From: Blastomussa wellsi
Lineage: Eukaryota > Cnidaria > Anthozoa > Scleractinia > Plerogyridae
DNA length: 64,000 nucleotides
Reading direction: 5' to 3'
Assembly: GCA_947652115.1 (NCBI GenBank)
Contig: OX393565.1
Span: 23,315,938 to 23,379,937 of the forward strand
The notes under the pieces: generated by a model
The model's database searches: none
What the model was told of the DNA's origin: nothing
Seen by the model: the letters and a program-made list of their open reading frames with translations, nothing else
Part shown: positions 36,171 to 46,700 of the stretch, one piece after another
Position numbering within the stretch: position 1 is the first letter of the stretch
Layout of the letters: each line of letters begins with the position of its first letter
Program-made: the position numbers and the translations under genes

Positions 36171-39100
36171 ACATCTTTATTTAAACACGGTTAAATAAAT
36201 CAGGCAATAAAAATATGAAAATAAACGCATCTCATCCTATCAGTATTGAGTAATGAAACATGGTACCTGTAATCGTCTGATTTGCCAGGAACAGTTCATT
36301 TTCCTTTCACATTAGAAGCACATGTCGTGCCTTAAGGTAAATTTGTTGATAAGCAATACGATGCTAATTAGCTGGACTTGCTGCGTTATTGGACCTGCTG
36401 CGTTAATTTATTTTTTTAGTACAAATATGGAGATTGTTGTTGTGGTTGGAATTTCCAAGATCACCCACATGGTTTTCCTTTAAAAAATAACATGTCTCAT
36501 ATGGTTTATGATGCTTACAAGCAAAGTTGCTTGTCGAAATTGTTAAGGATCAATCGGAGTCGAAATTCTTCCCAGCACTGCACCGCAGTTTGAAACATGC
36601 TTCGGTTACAATTCAGTGCACCAATCAGAAATGAGTTTACGGAGAGTCCATCAGAGGTAAGAGATCCACAGTGATACAACAAGGACTGCACAAGTTGACG
36701 AACTTCGTCTTTAAATGGAGACAATGATGTGCCCGTAAGACAGGTTTCCATGGTTGACGACAAGCACGTTTCCAATTTAGTATACTCCTCTCTACATCAA
36801 AGAGAAAAATTTAAGTAAAAATATATTTAATTTAATTTCTTGTTGGTTCACCCAGCCTGAGAACGCAGACAGGCGCCAAAACGTCTTCTTTCGAAGGTTA
36901 TTGTTAACAAGAAATATCTAGGCTTGCTAGACTATTCTATTTTTTGTTCATAAGCCAAGGGAAGGGGTAGCTATAGGTGGGCTGTCATCTTGGAGTTCAA
37001 TAATTAAATTCAACGGTAACAGGACATCAGGTCCGTAGAAATAGTTTGAAGGTACGAAGCTTTCAAATTAAATCGAAAACACATAAAAGTTACCTGCAGG
37101 TAACACTGTTTCCTTTTGCTAAGTTTGTCATCATTTCTCGTTGACATGTATATGCCGAGGTAGCAAAGGTTCGAGTATCGCAACGGCCAATCAAAACGGT
37201 CGGTTCTGGGAAAATAAAAGAAAAAACGACAATTGACAATCAAGAAATTCCAACTCGACTCATGCTACAGAAAACTGCGATAAGCTCCGGGATCTCAATG
37301 GCCAGGTTGTCTTCCGGAGTGATGGGCCTAAGAAAATCAGCCAAAGTTCCCAAGGGCAGCATACTATTACGAAACGCAGTCTCATCAAATAACAAAAATG
37401 TTGCTTAAATTCATCCATACTTGAGCTGTTTAGAGGAGGATCTGTGTTGTATGTACAGAAGGGGTTAAACAAATCTCTGTTGACGTATTCACCAATTGCA
37501 CAATCAGTTTTGGCCTCTGTTGTCACACATTCCTTTGCAACGGCATAATCCCTGTAAAGATACAAATGAAACACTGGAAAACAATCTCTTTAAGAACACT
37601 AGAAGTTTATATGTAACATAAAACACGGTTTATAACCTTGGACATTTACAGAGTGTGAGATGATATAACGTTATGTAGTTGACTGTACTTCAAAACGTTG
37701 GGAAATTGCAATAAAAAGTCGGAGATAAGTCTTGGCAACCGCACTTACACTCGGTGGTTGAGCACGCGAGTGTACGACTCTAGCTTAGCATTTACAACAA
37801 AGGGTCCAGAAGTGTGTGCCATTTGTAATTAATTCACGTTCATTTGCACAGTCTTTGTCCAATAAGAAGCCGACGACAGATTCCATTTGGCTTCTGATTA
37901 GATTGACTCATCTTTGGTTTCCTTGCTGCAAAGTGAAGACACTTTTTTACCCACACATGGAATTCAGGCACGTCGCCCCTGCTCATGCACAATGTCTCAA
38001 CCCGTCCTTCTGGCGTTGAAGGGCATTTAGGTACTAAAATACTCAGCGTCTGAAAACAGCAACATTTTGTGCGGGTGTCCAGGTAATAGTGCTTGGGCAT
38101 CATTTATAGGTCGTGTTCACAAGTGGTGCCCGAGCACTTGCATCTGAGCACCAGCAATAAAAAGTGCCATGTCCTGACACTGAGGACCAAAGTACTCGAG
38201 TACCCTTAATTAAGTCCCCGAGAAAGGGTCTCGACCTTGTACTCAAAATTAAAGTCACTCGGGTGCTTGGACAGATAATGTGTATACGCTATTGTCCAGG
38301 GAGAACCGCGCACTCGTGTGAAAATAGTCTTATACCTGCAAAGTTGAGGATCTGTCTTGTCATTCTCAAATCTACGTCGAAAATCATTCCAACACTCCAC
38401 AGTTTTGGTGAAGACTTCGGACTTGCATTGAATCTGGTCTAGCAAAAATTGGTTTACCAATGCTGGGTCCACCTTAAGATTACCACAATGGTAAAATAAC
38501 ATCTTTATTAAAGATGCGACCGCAGGGACAAAGCCAGCGAAAAGACCAGTCAGACAGGACTTTAAATGATCGGTCAGACAAGAGGTTTGATGCTGGTATT
38601 CTATACTGTGGAAATAATTTTCAGGAAGGTTAATTCATAGTTTAGTTCATAGTTGGTTTGTTATTCTAATTTTTTTTGCAAAGAATGTTGACTAGACACT
38701 ATTGCATGGAGGATAATTTGACTAGTAATAAAGATGGCGCGGGGCCATGACAATTAACAAGCTGGAAGGGACGGTTTGGAAAGGCACTTTACCCCTTTTT
38801 ATCCTGTAGTGCTTTTATTTTCTTTGACGTTGACCGGGTTCTTCGAAAGTCGATTAAATATAAACACAGTGGAAGTGTATTTTTAATACTGGACAACCCT
38901 AATCGGGTTAATAGACCTTGCCCTATTTGTGAAACCAATCAAATTGAAGACGAATCACATTTTCTTATATATAGCACAGAATACTCTACTCTAAGAGATT
39001 TTATAGAAAAATAGAAAATATCGCTCCCTCTTTTAAATAATTATCTCCGTTACAAACCATCGTGGAACCAATGACTTTTACAAATCACAATGTTAATATT

Positions 39101-42100
39101 CAACTAGCGAAATAGACCTTATTCACGATAGCCGCCATGCTTGTTTTCATATTGCAAATTAGGCGCGTGATTTGTGAGGGGGCAAACAAGCCTAAATCGA
39201 CAAATTCCGGCTGGTTTCTTATCATGTGTGGTAATTTTCTTCATAGCCAAGCTTTTGTTTCTGTTTTGTGGTTTAAAGATTCTAATTTTAACGCAATTTT
39301 GGCACTTTATAAAGAAAGAAAACGACTTGCGTAGTTAACAAGTCAAAGTAATCTTATAATTAATCATTATATTCCATAACTTGGATCTCAAATGTGGCTT
39401 TACTGCAGGTATTTCACTATTTAGACCGTCCGATTTTCCGAGAAACGACATCATTTCAATTTTTGTCCCTTGCAGACAACGTGGCTAATTTGCATTACAA
39501 TATGAAAATCGTCATGGCGGCTATCGTTAATATGGTCTATTGATTTCATCTTGCCTTGATGTACGTAATATTATTCTTTCAAATTTTTCTGATATAACTT
39601 GATTACTATATGCTAATATTATTTACATATCCAGGATAATCTTAATTGTTTCAATTTTTATTTTAGAAAAGCTTTTGCAACATTGTATATATGTTGTTGT
39701 GCTGATTGAAGTCTTGAGCGACGTTTCTGAGGTCCAATGTTTGTGGGTTTAGTAATGACATTTTATATAATATAAGTTGTTTTACAAAGTTTGGATTAAA
39801 CATTAGCTAAAAATAACAAAGCCTGGAGGAATAAAATCTGCCATTTGCACTTTAAAAGTCGTTTTTCCTTCTAGCGTTATACGAAATGTATGATCACTGC
39901 ATAAGAGTGTGGATTTCGGATTCCACGAGACTGGATTCCGGATTCTAGAGACTGGATTCCTGATTCCAAAGGCAAAAATATGATGGATTCCGGATTCCCT
40001 TACATGAGACGAATTTATGACTATGGTTCACATAAGGGAATAAAGAATCAATATACCTGCAGTTGGTGTCGCTTTTGTGTTTCAGGTTGGCCATCATCTT
40101 CCTTTGGCACATCTGTCCTCCTGCTATGAAATGTGTCATGTTGCAGTCACCAACCATTGGCTCGGCTGAACAACCTAACAGCACTTTCAGTGACAAATGA
40201 TCAATAAGTTAATTGATATTCTGGCCAGTTTTGTACATTTAAAATGAACTTGACGTTAAGAATATTGGCCCCATATAGTAGTTTATGTAAAATGACGAAA
40301 GTCCATGAAAGAAATTTAAGCTATCATGTAACCCAAAGGATAGAATTTGAATTTGTACTTGTGTTAAGATGCTGAGTCAGCTGCGCTCGGTCCGTATGCA
40401 TGCCACGGCCTCTGGCCAGTATTCCCCAGTACGGCACTAGCGGTCTGTTATTGTTAAGACGTTAATATTAGAATCTGAAGACTCGTACGAAGAATTATAA
40501 TCCATTATCTCAAAAGTTAGTAAATACATTCAGTAGTTATTATTTTTGCTTTTTATTTTGGCCTATCTTATCTTTTCATTTGTGTCTTATTTATCTACCT
40601 CTCATAACCTACTCCACGTTGCCAACCTCAATTAATTACATAGCTGTTTCTGTAGGTTTATTCTGTTTTCGTATTTAATTATTACGTATTTGCAGTTTTT
40701 TAGTGTGTATTTTCTTTCTCTTTTTTCCCCTGATTATCCTGGCCCGCCTCGATTGGCGTTGCTACCTGCAGAGCCAGGAGATTACGACCAAATTCTGAAA
40801 GTACTACTGTACGTTTCACACCTTGCTTTTTGAAGGGAAACGTGCACTGCTTCATGTGAGATTAAAAATGCCGTTTTCCGTTTTCAAATATCTGTAGTAG
40901 TTCCAGAGATATTCAAGTTTAACAAAATTGTTAAAATATGTAAATTAGGAGACTGATGACATCACCTATTCAACCCAATTTTACATCAAGTCCAAAAATA
41001 GGGCTATCTCGGTCAGGTTTCTACAGAGACAGTTGAAACTTGGCACAGCAATAGTTCGTCAAGCGACACACCTATGGTTGTAACTTCATCTTGCTTCCAT
41101 GGCAACACACTCTTTTCCAGTCCCCTCGAATCTGTTTTCAGTATTTGAGTGATTTTTAGCCCAGAAAAATCAAACCAGGCCAAAGAACCTACCTAACACA
41201 TAGATGTGCTTGCGAAGTCATTGAGAAATATCTAAATTGACGGCCAAAAATGGCCAGAATAGCCTTTATCATTGGGGAGGTCTGGGACCCAGCAAGTTGC
41301 CATGTTAACATCACTGTTAATCGCATATTGTACAACTCACCTAGTAGAGTCATGATACAAAGAATCAAACATTTCTGATACAAACTGGGTGAGATATCTT
41401 TACTTCATTTACTTGATTAAAATTTGGTTTAGTCTATGACGTCATCACCTAGCTAATTTGCTTATTTCAAAAACTTGAATTTCTCTGTAACAAAAAACAC
41501 ATTTCAAAAAAGTAAGTGGCAATTTTCTTCTCATGCAGACTACTGTTTAATGCTTTCAAATGGCTTAGTTTGGAGACATCCAAATTTCATCATAGTAGCA
41601 CTTGAAGTAATAAAATATTGTTGTTGTTGTTTGCTGTTTGTATATTAAAATTCTTAATTTTGAGCATGAATTAAACAAAACCTTCAACCTTCAACAGTTC
41701 TAGCAGTACCATAATTCAATTTGCCCTAGCAATCAGTATAATTTATATGAGCAAGGAAGCGGCGAGAATTAAGTAAATTACCGAGAAAGGGCACCGTGGC
41801 GGGTAACGTACTAGTTAAAGTAAGTAAAGCCGCGTGTCAAACTGTAGCATTAGGCAGCTAGAATATTTCTTTCGATCGTGGATGGGTCCCCTGGATGGGA
41901 TGGTAGTCCATCACAGGTGACCCACCAACATTATTTCACCGATACCCATTTCTACACCTTCGTGGAGAGGGGCACTGTGAGAGTAAAGTGTCTTGCCCAA
42001 GAACACAACACAGTTTCCTGGCCAAGGCTCGAACCCGGACCACCCGATCCGGAGTCCATTAGTCCATTAGTCCATTAGGCCACCACACCGCATGCAACGT

Positions 42101-42575
42101 ACTACTTGAAAAGGATATGAGTTAAAACATTTCTGTATTTCTCAAACAGTCCAAGATACCTAATTTGAACGCTTTTAAGCGAAAAATACAAACTGCTACT
42201 TGTTTCGCTATAAATTAGTAAAACCCTGTGGCCGCTTAATAGAATAAAAAAAAACACGCAACTTGACAAAACAAGCTATGAGAATCAAATAAAACCCGTC
42301 GATCATCCGATCACGGACAGCAGAGTGAGAATAATAATTGCGTATTTTTGTTTACAGACAAAAAGCTATCATTTGAGATTATTTGTACCTCTCTCTCTTT
42401 TATGAAAGGACGAAGTCCTTGAGCTGGCCAATATATAAATTGCACTGCCTTCATGAAAGTTCATAAAACAGTGCCGTCAATCCAAGTATCGCAGCGAACG
42501 TACAGATATTTTACTTGTTGATTTACCTGTTAAACAGGCTGCAAGAAGACAGGTCGATTGCAACCGTGAACACAT
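32027..42575 (-). CDS. gene M: secreted, probably GPI-anchored protein with three 12-cysteine modules (9 exons)
   Basis: Exons (high to low): 42575-42527 signal peptide, 40183-40057 A1, 38605-38336 B1, 37551-37421 C1, 37205-37094 A2, 36791-36519 B2, 35747-35611 C2, 33615-33495 D, 32531-32027 E+F. All phases agree (1,2,2,1,2,2,1,2); the total is 1725 nt, 574 aa. Start: MCSRLQSTCLLAACLT, a signal peptide. Modules lie at about residues 17-192, 193-366 and 367-545. A exons carry C-x11-C-QRxMMxNL-x8-C; B exons C-x7-C, an LLYHCG-type step and C-x10-C; C exons DYA..K.C-x8-C ending in NPFC. The protein ends in a hydrophobic tail (LESVTIIMIFLSISVFT), typical of a GPI signal. Function unknown. The cysteine count resembles the nematode T20D4.11-like (DUF19) domain, recalled as about 12 cysteines; that link is inference. 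E and F are fused here but split by an intron in P1 and P2. Confidence 0.82.
32723..33350. mobile_element. dispersed element, older copy of the 62208-63046 family
   Basis: Starts TTAACCC and runs in parallel with 62208-63046: shared stretches include GACTTTTCCTAAA, GACGTTTCCATG and GTGACCATAGC, and a CCCCCGGTC end. The right terminal repeat is degraded. It lies in the last intron of gene M and contains AATGACAATATCGTGGCGGC next to a CCATGTTGGA motif. Confidence 0.6.
33941..35226. mobile_element. 1.29-kb non-autonomous DNA transposon with long TIRs and 8-bp TSD
   Basis: The left end TAACCTCCTACGCAGGCG and the complement of the right end (TAAGCCTCCTACGCAGGCG) match and stay alike for about 85 bases (ATTA.GGGATT.CGTTAC through ACCAACATTCCTTTC). 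Both ends are flanked by the same 8 bp, TATTCGAA (33933-33940 and 35227-35234). An 8-bp duplication is usual for hAT-type elements. No transposase reading frame is inside, so it would need help from elsewhere. It sits in the intron between exons C2 and D of gene M. Confidence 0.85.
36140..36171. repeat. ATC microsatellite
   Basis: About ten ATC units in the B2-C2 intron of gene M. Confidence 0.85.
39111..39541. mobile_element. MITE with TIR AATAGACC...GGTCTATT
   Basis: The ends read AATAGACCTTATTCACGAT then AGCCGCCATG, and at the right the complement with few changes; TIR about 50 bases, including TTTTCATATTG. About 430 bases, no coding frame. Target duplication not clear. In the A1-B1 intron of gene M. 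Confidence 0.7.
40377..40445. repeat. fragment of the palindromic element seen at 2757-2930
   Basis: Shares GCTGCGCTCGGTCC, a CGGCCT..GGCCAGTAT stretch and CCCAGTACGGC with the element at 2757-2930. Only part is present. Confidence 0.55.
41880..42095 (-). mobile_element. tRNA-derived SINE (minus strand)
   Basis: On the minus strand it has a Pol III A box TGGCCTAATGG (42072-42082) and B box GGTTCGAGCC (42027-42036). The body, read on the minus strand, shares TTGTGTTCTTGGGCAAGACA and TTTACTCTCACAGT with the SINE at 45427. A small in-head expansion repeats AGTCCATT three times. Confidence 0.8.
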
Positions 42576-43797
42576 CAGTTTAGTAATCTCGTCACACTCC
42601 AGGGTTGAATCATCTTTTCGCTGAGTCGATCAGAGCCATTGCGCTGCAATCTATCACAACACTTCGCCGTAATACGACACTGAAACAGAAAATATTGCCG
42701 CCATATTTCCTACCCACTGGACTGTAAACAATAAAACAAAGTCTTTGAAATGCAAAGCAGGTATAGTAGGGCACTAAGGATTCCCACCGAATAACGCAAA
42801 TTGCGGTTTCTTCATGCAGTCAGGGCAAAATCGATACTGCTGTAAATTTACAAAGAAACTGTATAGAAATGGTTTCTGTCACCAGTTCAATGCGAATTAA
42901 AAAAAAGCAACTGAAAGCAAGCTCTGTTGAAGAGGTGGTCAATTTGTTTTACATAAAGGATTCTAACTACATCCACGCTAGGATAATGCGACATGGAAAC
43001 GGAGAAATTATAATGTGATGACTGTAATAGACAGAGTCACTTAGGTTATATGCGGTTTAACTGACAGTATTCTGGATATTCAAAATGAAATAATCCTTTA
43101 ATCGCTTTTGGATAAATTAAACGTAATCATTCTACGATCCGGGGCAACATCTCTTCCTGATATATTTTCCTCGTTTTTATTTACCTGGGGAAAGAGAGTG
43201 TAGTGATTGGCAGGTTGTTGTTTATTTATTTTATTTTTCGGTTGGATAATTTTTTAAAGTTAATAATAAAGGAAACCACTATTACCCCGGGGCTATACCA
43301 CATGCGGACTTATTCATCAAAGCAGCTGACACTAAACAATTATCAAACGCAGCAAATATCACGGAATGTGCGAAAAGTCCCTGGAATCATACCCCATTCC
43401 TTTCTACAAACAAGTAGCAAGAGATAGAAAAGTACTAAGTAATTGCAAAAATATAAAACAAAAAAATGTATTTGCAGAAGAGGTGGTCTTTGCCCACAGG
43501 TATATTCATTATTTACGAGTAATATTGTGCCGCATCGTTGCCATCGTCACTTGTGATCTTATTGGCTTCTAAAAGAGTCTGTTCAGTTGCTGTGCTGAAT
43601 TTCCATTTGCTTAAAATGCGCAAGATTTTTGCATAACTGATGTTGGAGTTGATCATCAACACAAACATCGATCAGCCCCTTTAGTGTTTGTTCATTCACG
43701 GTAGCTGCAAGATCTTGTTCCAAGACACGAACTTAACTAGAAAGTACAGCTTGGAAAATTTGTATTAGTTTGAATGATACATGTGGTGAATAACATT
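42576..43797. promoter_or_regulatory. divergent promoter region between genes M and P1
   Basis: The start codon of gene M (minus, 42575) and that of gene P1 (plus, 43798) face away from each other across 1222 bases with no other gene. Both are members of the same family, so this spacer probably holds both promoters. I see no clear TATA box close to either start. Confidence 0.45.
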
Positions 43798-46700
43798 ATG
43801 GGAAACGCAGTGCTTCGTAGCTGCCTGGTTTTCTTTGTAGGTGAGTTCATTGTAGTTAGTTTATCAGCGGAGGTAATATATTCATTTCACCACAGAGCCG
43901 TGCTCAGCGCAATGTCTTGCCTACGAAGTCATGTCAGAAGGAAAGGTTAAATTTGAGACAAGACAAAATACATTTAGCGAGTGATTGAAGTATATGATAT
44001 ATGTGATCGAGTACTGTGTTAATGTTGAAGCTGGGTTAATTATTTTACACTCAAACAAAAGAACTGATTTACTGGCTTTCAAGAAAGTTCAAACGTATGC
44101 GAATAAAGGGGTCGAATCGAGGGAAAAGGACAAATGAATCGACAGTAAATTTGCAAGGACCATGATGACAATAAACTTAGATCCTCTACTGGAACGGATC
44201 TAATCAGAAATGAGTAAATTTTGAACGAAGATAAAACGCAAGGCTGATTGACCAGTATGGGAAATGTATCAATGTATTCCAATGTACGGAAGGCACGGCG
44301 GGTTCGTTCTTCAGGGAGTCAGTCGGACTGACTCTAAAAGTAAATTGCAACGTTTTGCCCTTAGAGTCAATCTATGTAACACCCTGAAGAAGGAACGCCG
44401 TGCCTTCCGAAATATTGCGTTGCATTTCACATGCTGTTCAATCAGCCTTGTGTTTTATCTTCGTTCATTGTTTATGCGTCCAGTTTAATTTATGGGAGTA
44501 CCGTTTCTCGAGAGTGAGAGCAGGAATCGCCTTAATTGAAGAAGTCAGAACCTATTTATCACACGGAGGAAAATACGTGTCAGTATGGTCCATATATATA
44601 AAGTGTTGTGCAGTCAACAACTCTTTCTTAATTAATGGACCTCTCTGTTAGACGGACACCTGCATAAAATGGACAACTTTAGCTTTTGTTAGTCCCAACG
44701 CGTCATTTTCGGCCCTCATATTTTAGTATCCAAGCTCTCTAAGCCGGACACCTCACCTCTTTGGGGCCGGTCCTGCTGGTGTCTAGCCTCCTACGTGTGA
44801 CGAGAACAAAGACCGTCTGTGTAGGGGGCTAGATGGATTCCTTCCTAAAGAGAGTTGACTTTGCAATATGTTTACTTCAGTGCTAGTTGGGCATGTACTC
44901 GGTCAAGATATCGGGCGTTGCAATCGGACCTTTTTCACGACTGGAGGACAACGGTGCCAGAGAATTATGATGCTGAACTTGAAGAGCAACTCAACTTTAA
45001 ATTGCAGGTTTGAATTTTTTTTTTGAGCACCAACACGATAAAGTAAGGTTGCTACCGTTGCGGTAGGTCATTTGCTGATTTTCATTTTTTCCTGAAATAT
45101 TATTTGGACTTGAGCGAGTGTAGGATAAGATGGGATAAATCCATTCATGAATCTCCTATTTATTGGAAGGAATATTTCAACACAACTGAATATCACTGAG
45201 GACGGACTTTCAATATGGCATCTCATCTAGACTATGACACTCCAATTTGACTGTATTTTTATAGCTTTTAAAACAGAAAAAGTGATTGACATTTGTTGTG
45301 TTCTCTCAATAGCGTTGAATACGCATAGCAGTGACTGTTGTCCTGCTTAACCGATCATGCTACCTAATAAGTGTTTTAGAATGAAAGTCTAAAAAGAGCA
45401 ATAAGTAACTTCCAATCAGGTTGGCAGGCGTTGTGGCCGAATGGTTAGTGCGCTGGACTAGTACTCCGGATCGGGCAGTCCGGTTCGAGTCTCGGCCAGG
45501 GAACTGCGTTGTGTTAGGCAAGACACTTTACTCTCACAGTTCCTCTCTCCACCCAGGTGTATATGTATTATGCTGGGAGGTAAAGCTGTGATGGACAAGC
45601 ACCCATCCACGGAGGAGTATAAATATACCTAGTTGCTTTCATGCTTATAGGAAACCGCGATAAGCTCTGGCCTCATGGGACACTAGGCTCGTATGCAGAC
45701 TTTCAATTTTCAATCAACTCTATGGAACTCCGATATAACGGTATCTGGCCAGCGTTAAAACAGAACAAATGGCTAACATATTTCTTGCCTTTTTTTCTCA
45801 GCGATGAATACCCAAAGCAGACTTCTTGTTTAACCAATCATGTTACCAACTGCCTGAAAGATACCTCGCTCAGTTTTGGAACAGGCGAGATAGTAAAGCT
45901 GCTCTCTTTGTTGCTGTACCACTGTGGAAAGTTCACTTTTGAGATAAAAACCATCAACCCGATTGTCCTAAACATGCTCCAATGTGATAAAGATGATCTG
46001 GAGCAAACATTATCCTGCTGGGATGATTTCCGATCTACCTTTAACGTGAATAGGAGTGATCCCTCATTATGCCGGTAAGCTGTTCGCCTCGCTTCATAAG
46101 TAGCACACAGAAACTGCGTTAACTGCAACAAGACAAATCCCTGCCAGAAAGGTATTTTAAAAGGTCTTTCAAGTAACATATCAAACAAAAGAGACAGTGT
46201 TTCATCACATTTCCAAACACCGAGAAGAGAGTTGAAAATACAACGCGCAGTGGAGTATGTTTGATAAACTTCGAGGTGTTTAGAACGGAGGAGTAAATCG
46301 TAAAAATCTAAGCTAATTAAGAAATATATTTAATGGTTGATTCATCTAAGTATTTTAAGAGTGAAAGGTTTAGAAGATGAATATAGATGCATTATCCACA
46401 CTATAGGTGTAAGAAACAATTGATGAAAACATTTATGGTTATCGGTCCCCATCATTGTTCGGATGTCTTTCAATCTGTCATAAAAGTTTGTTTGCAATTG
46501 AACAGTTGCATCATAAGTGAACAAAAAACAAGTTGTGCACACTCAGCAATTTCGAGGCCCTGAATATCCATGTTGGTTTGGATCACGATCGATTGCTAAA
46601 ATTTCGGCAGCAATAATAAAAATAAAAACAAAAATAATAATTCATAGATTTATAAATATCGTCATACTGTAGCTAAACTCATTATTTCATATTCTTATAA

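Noticed and set aside
45427..45500. A tRNA gene
   Set aside because: A and B boxes are present, but the sequence runs on into a shared SINE tail and a second copy exists at 41880-42095, so it is a retroposon head.
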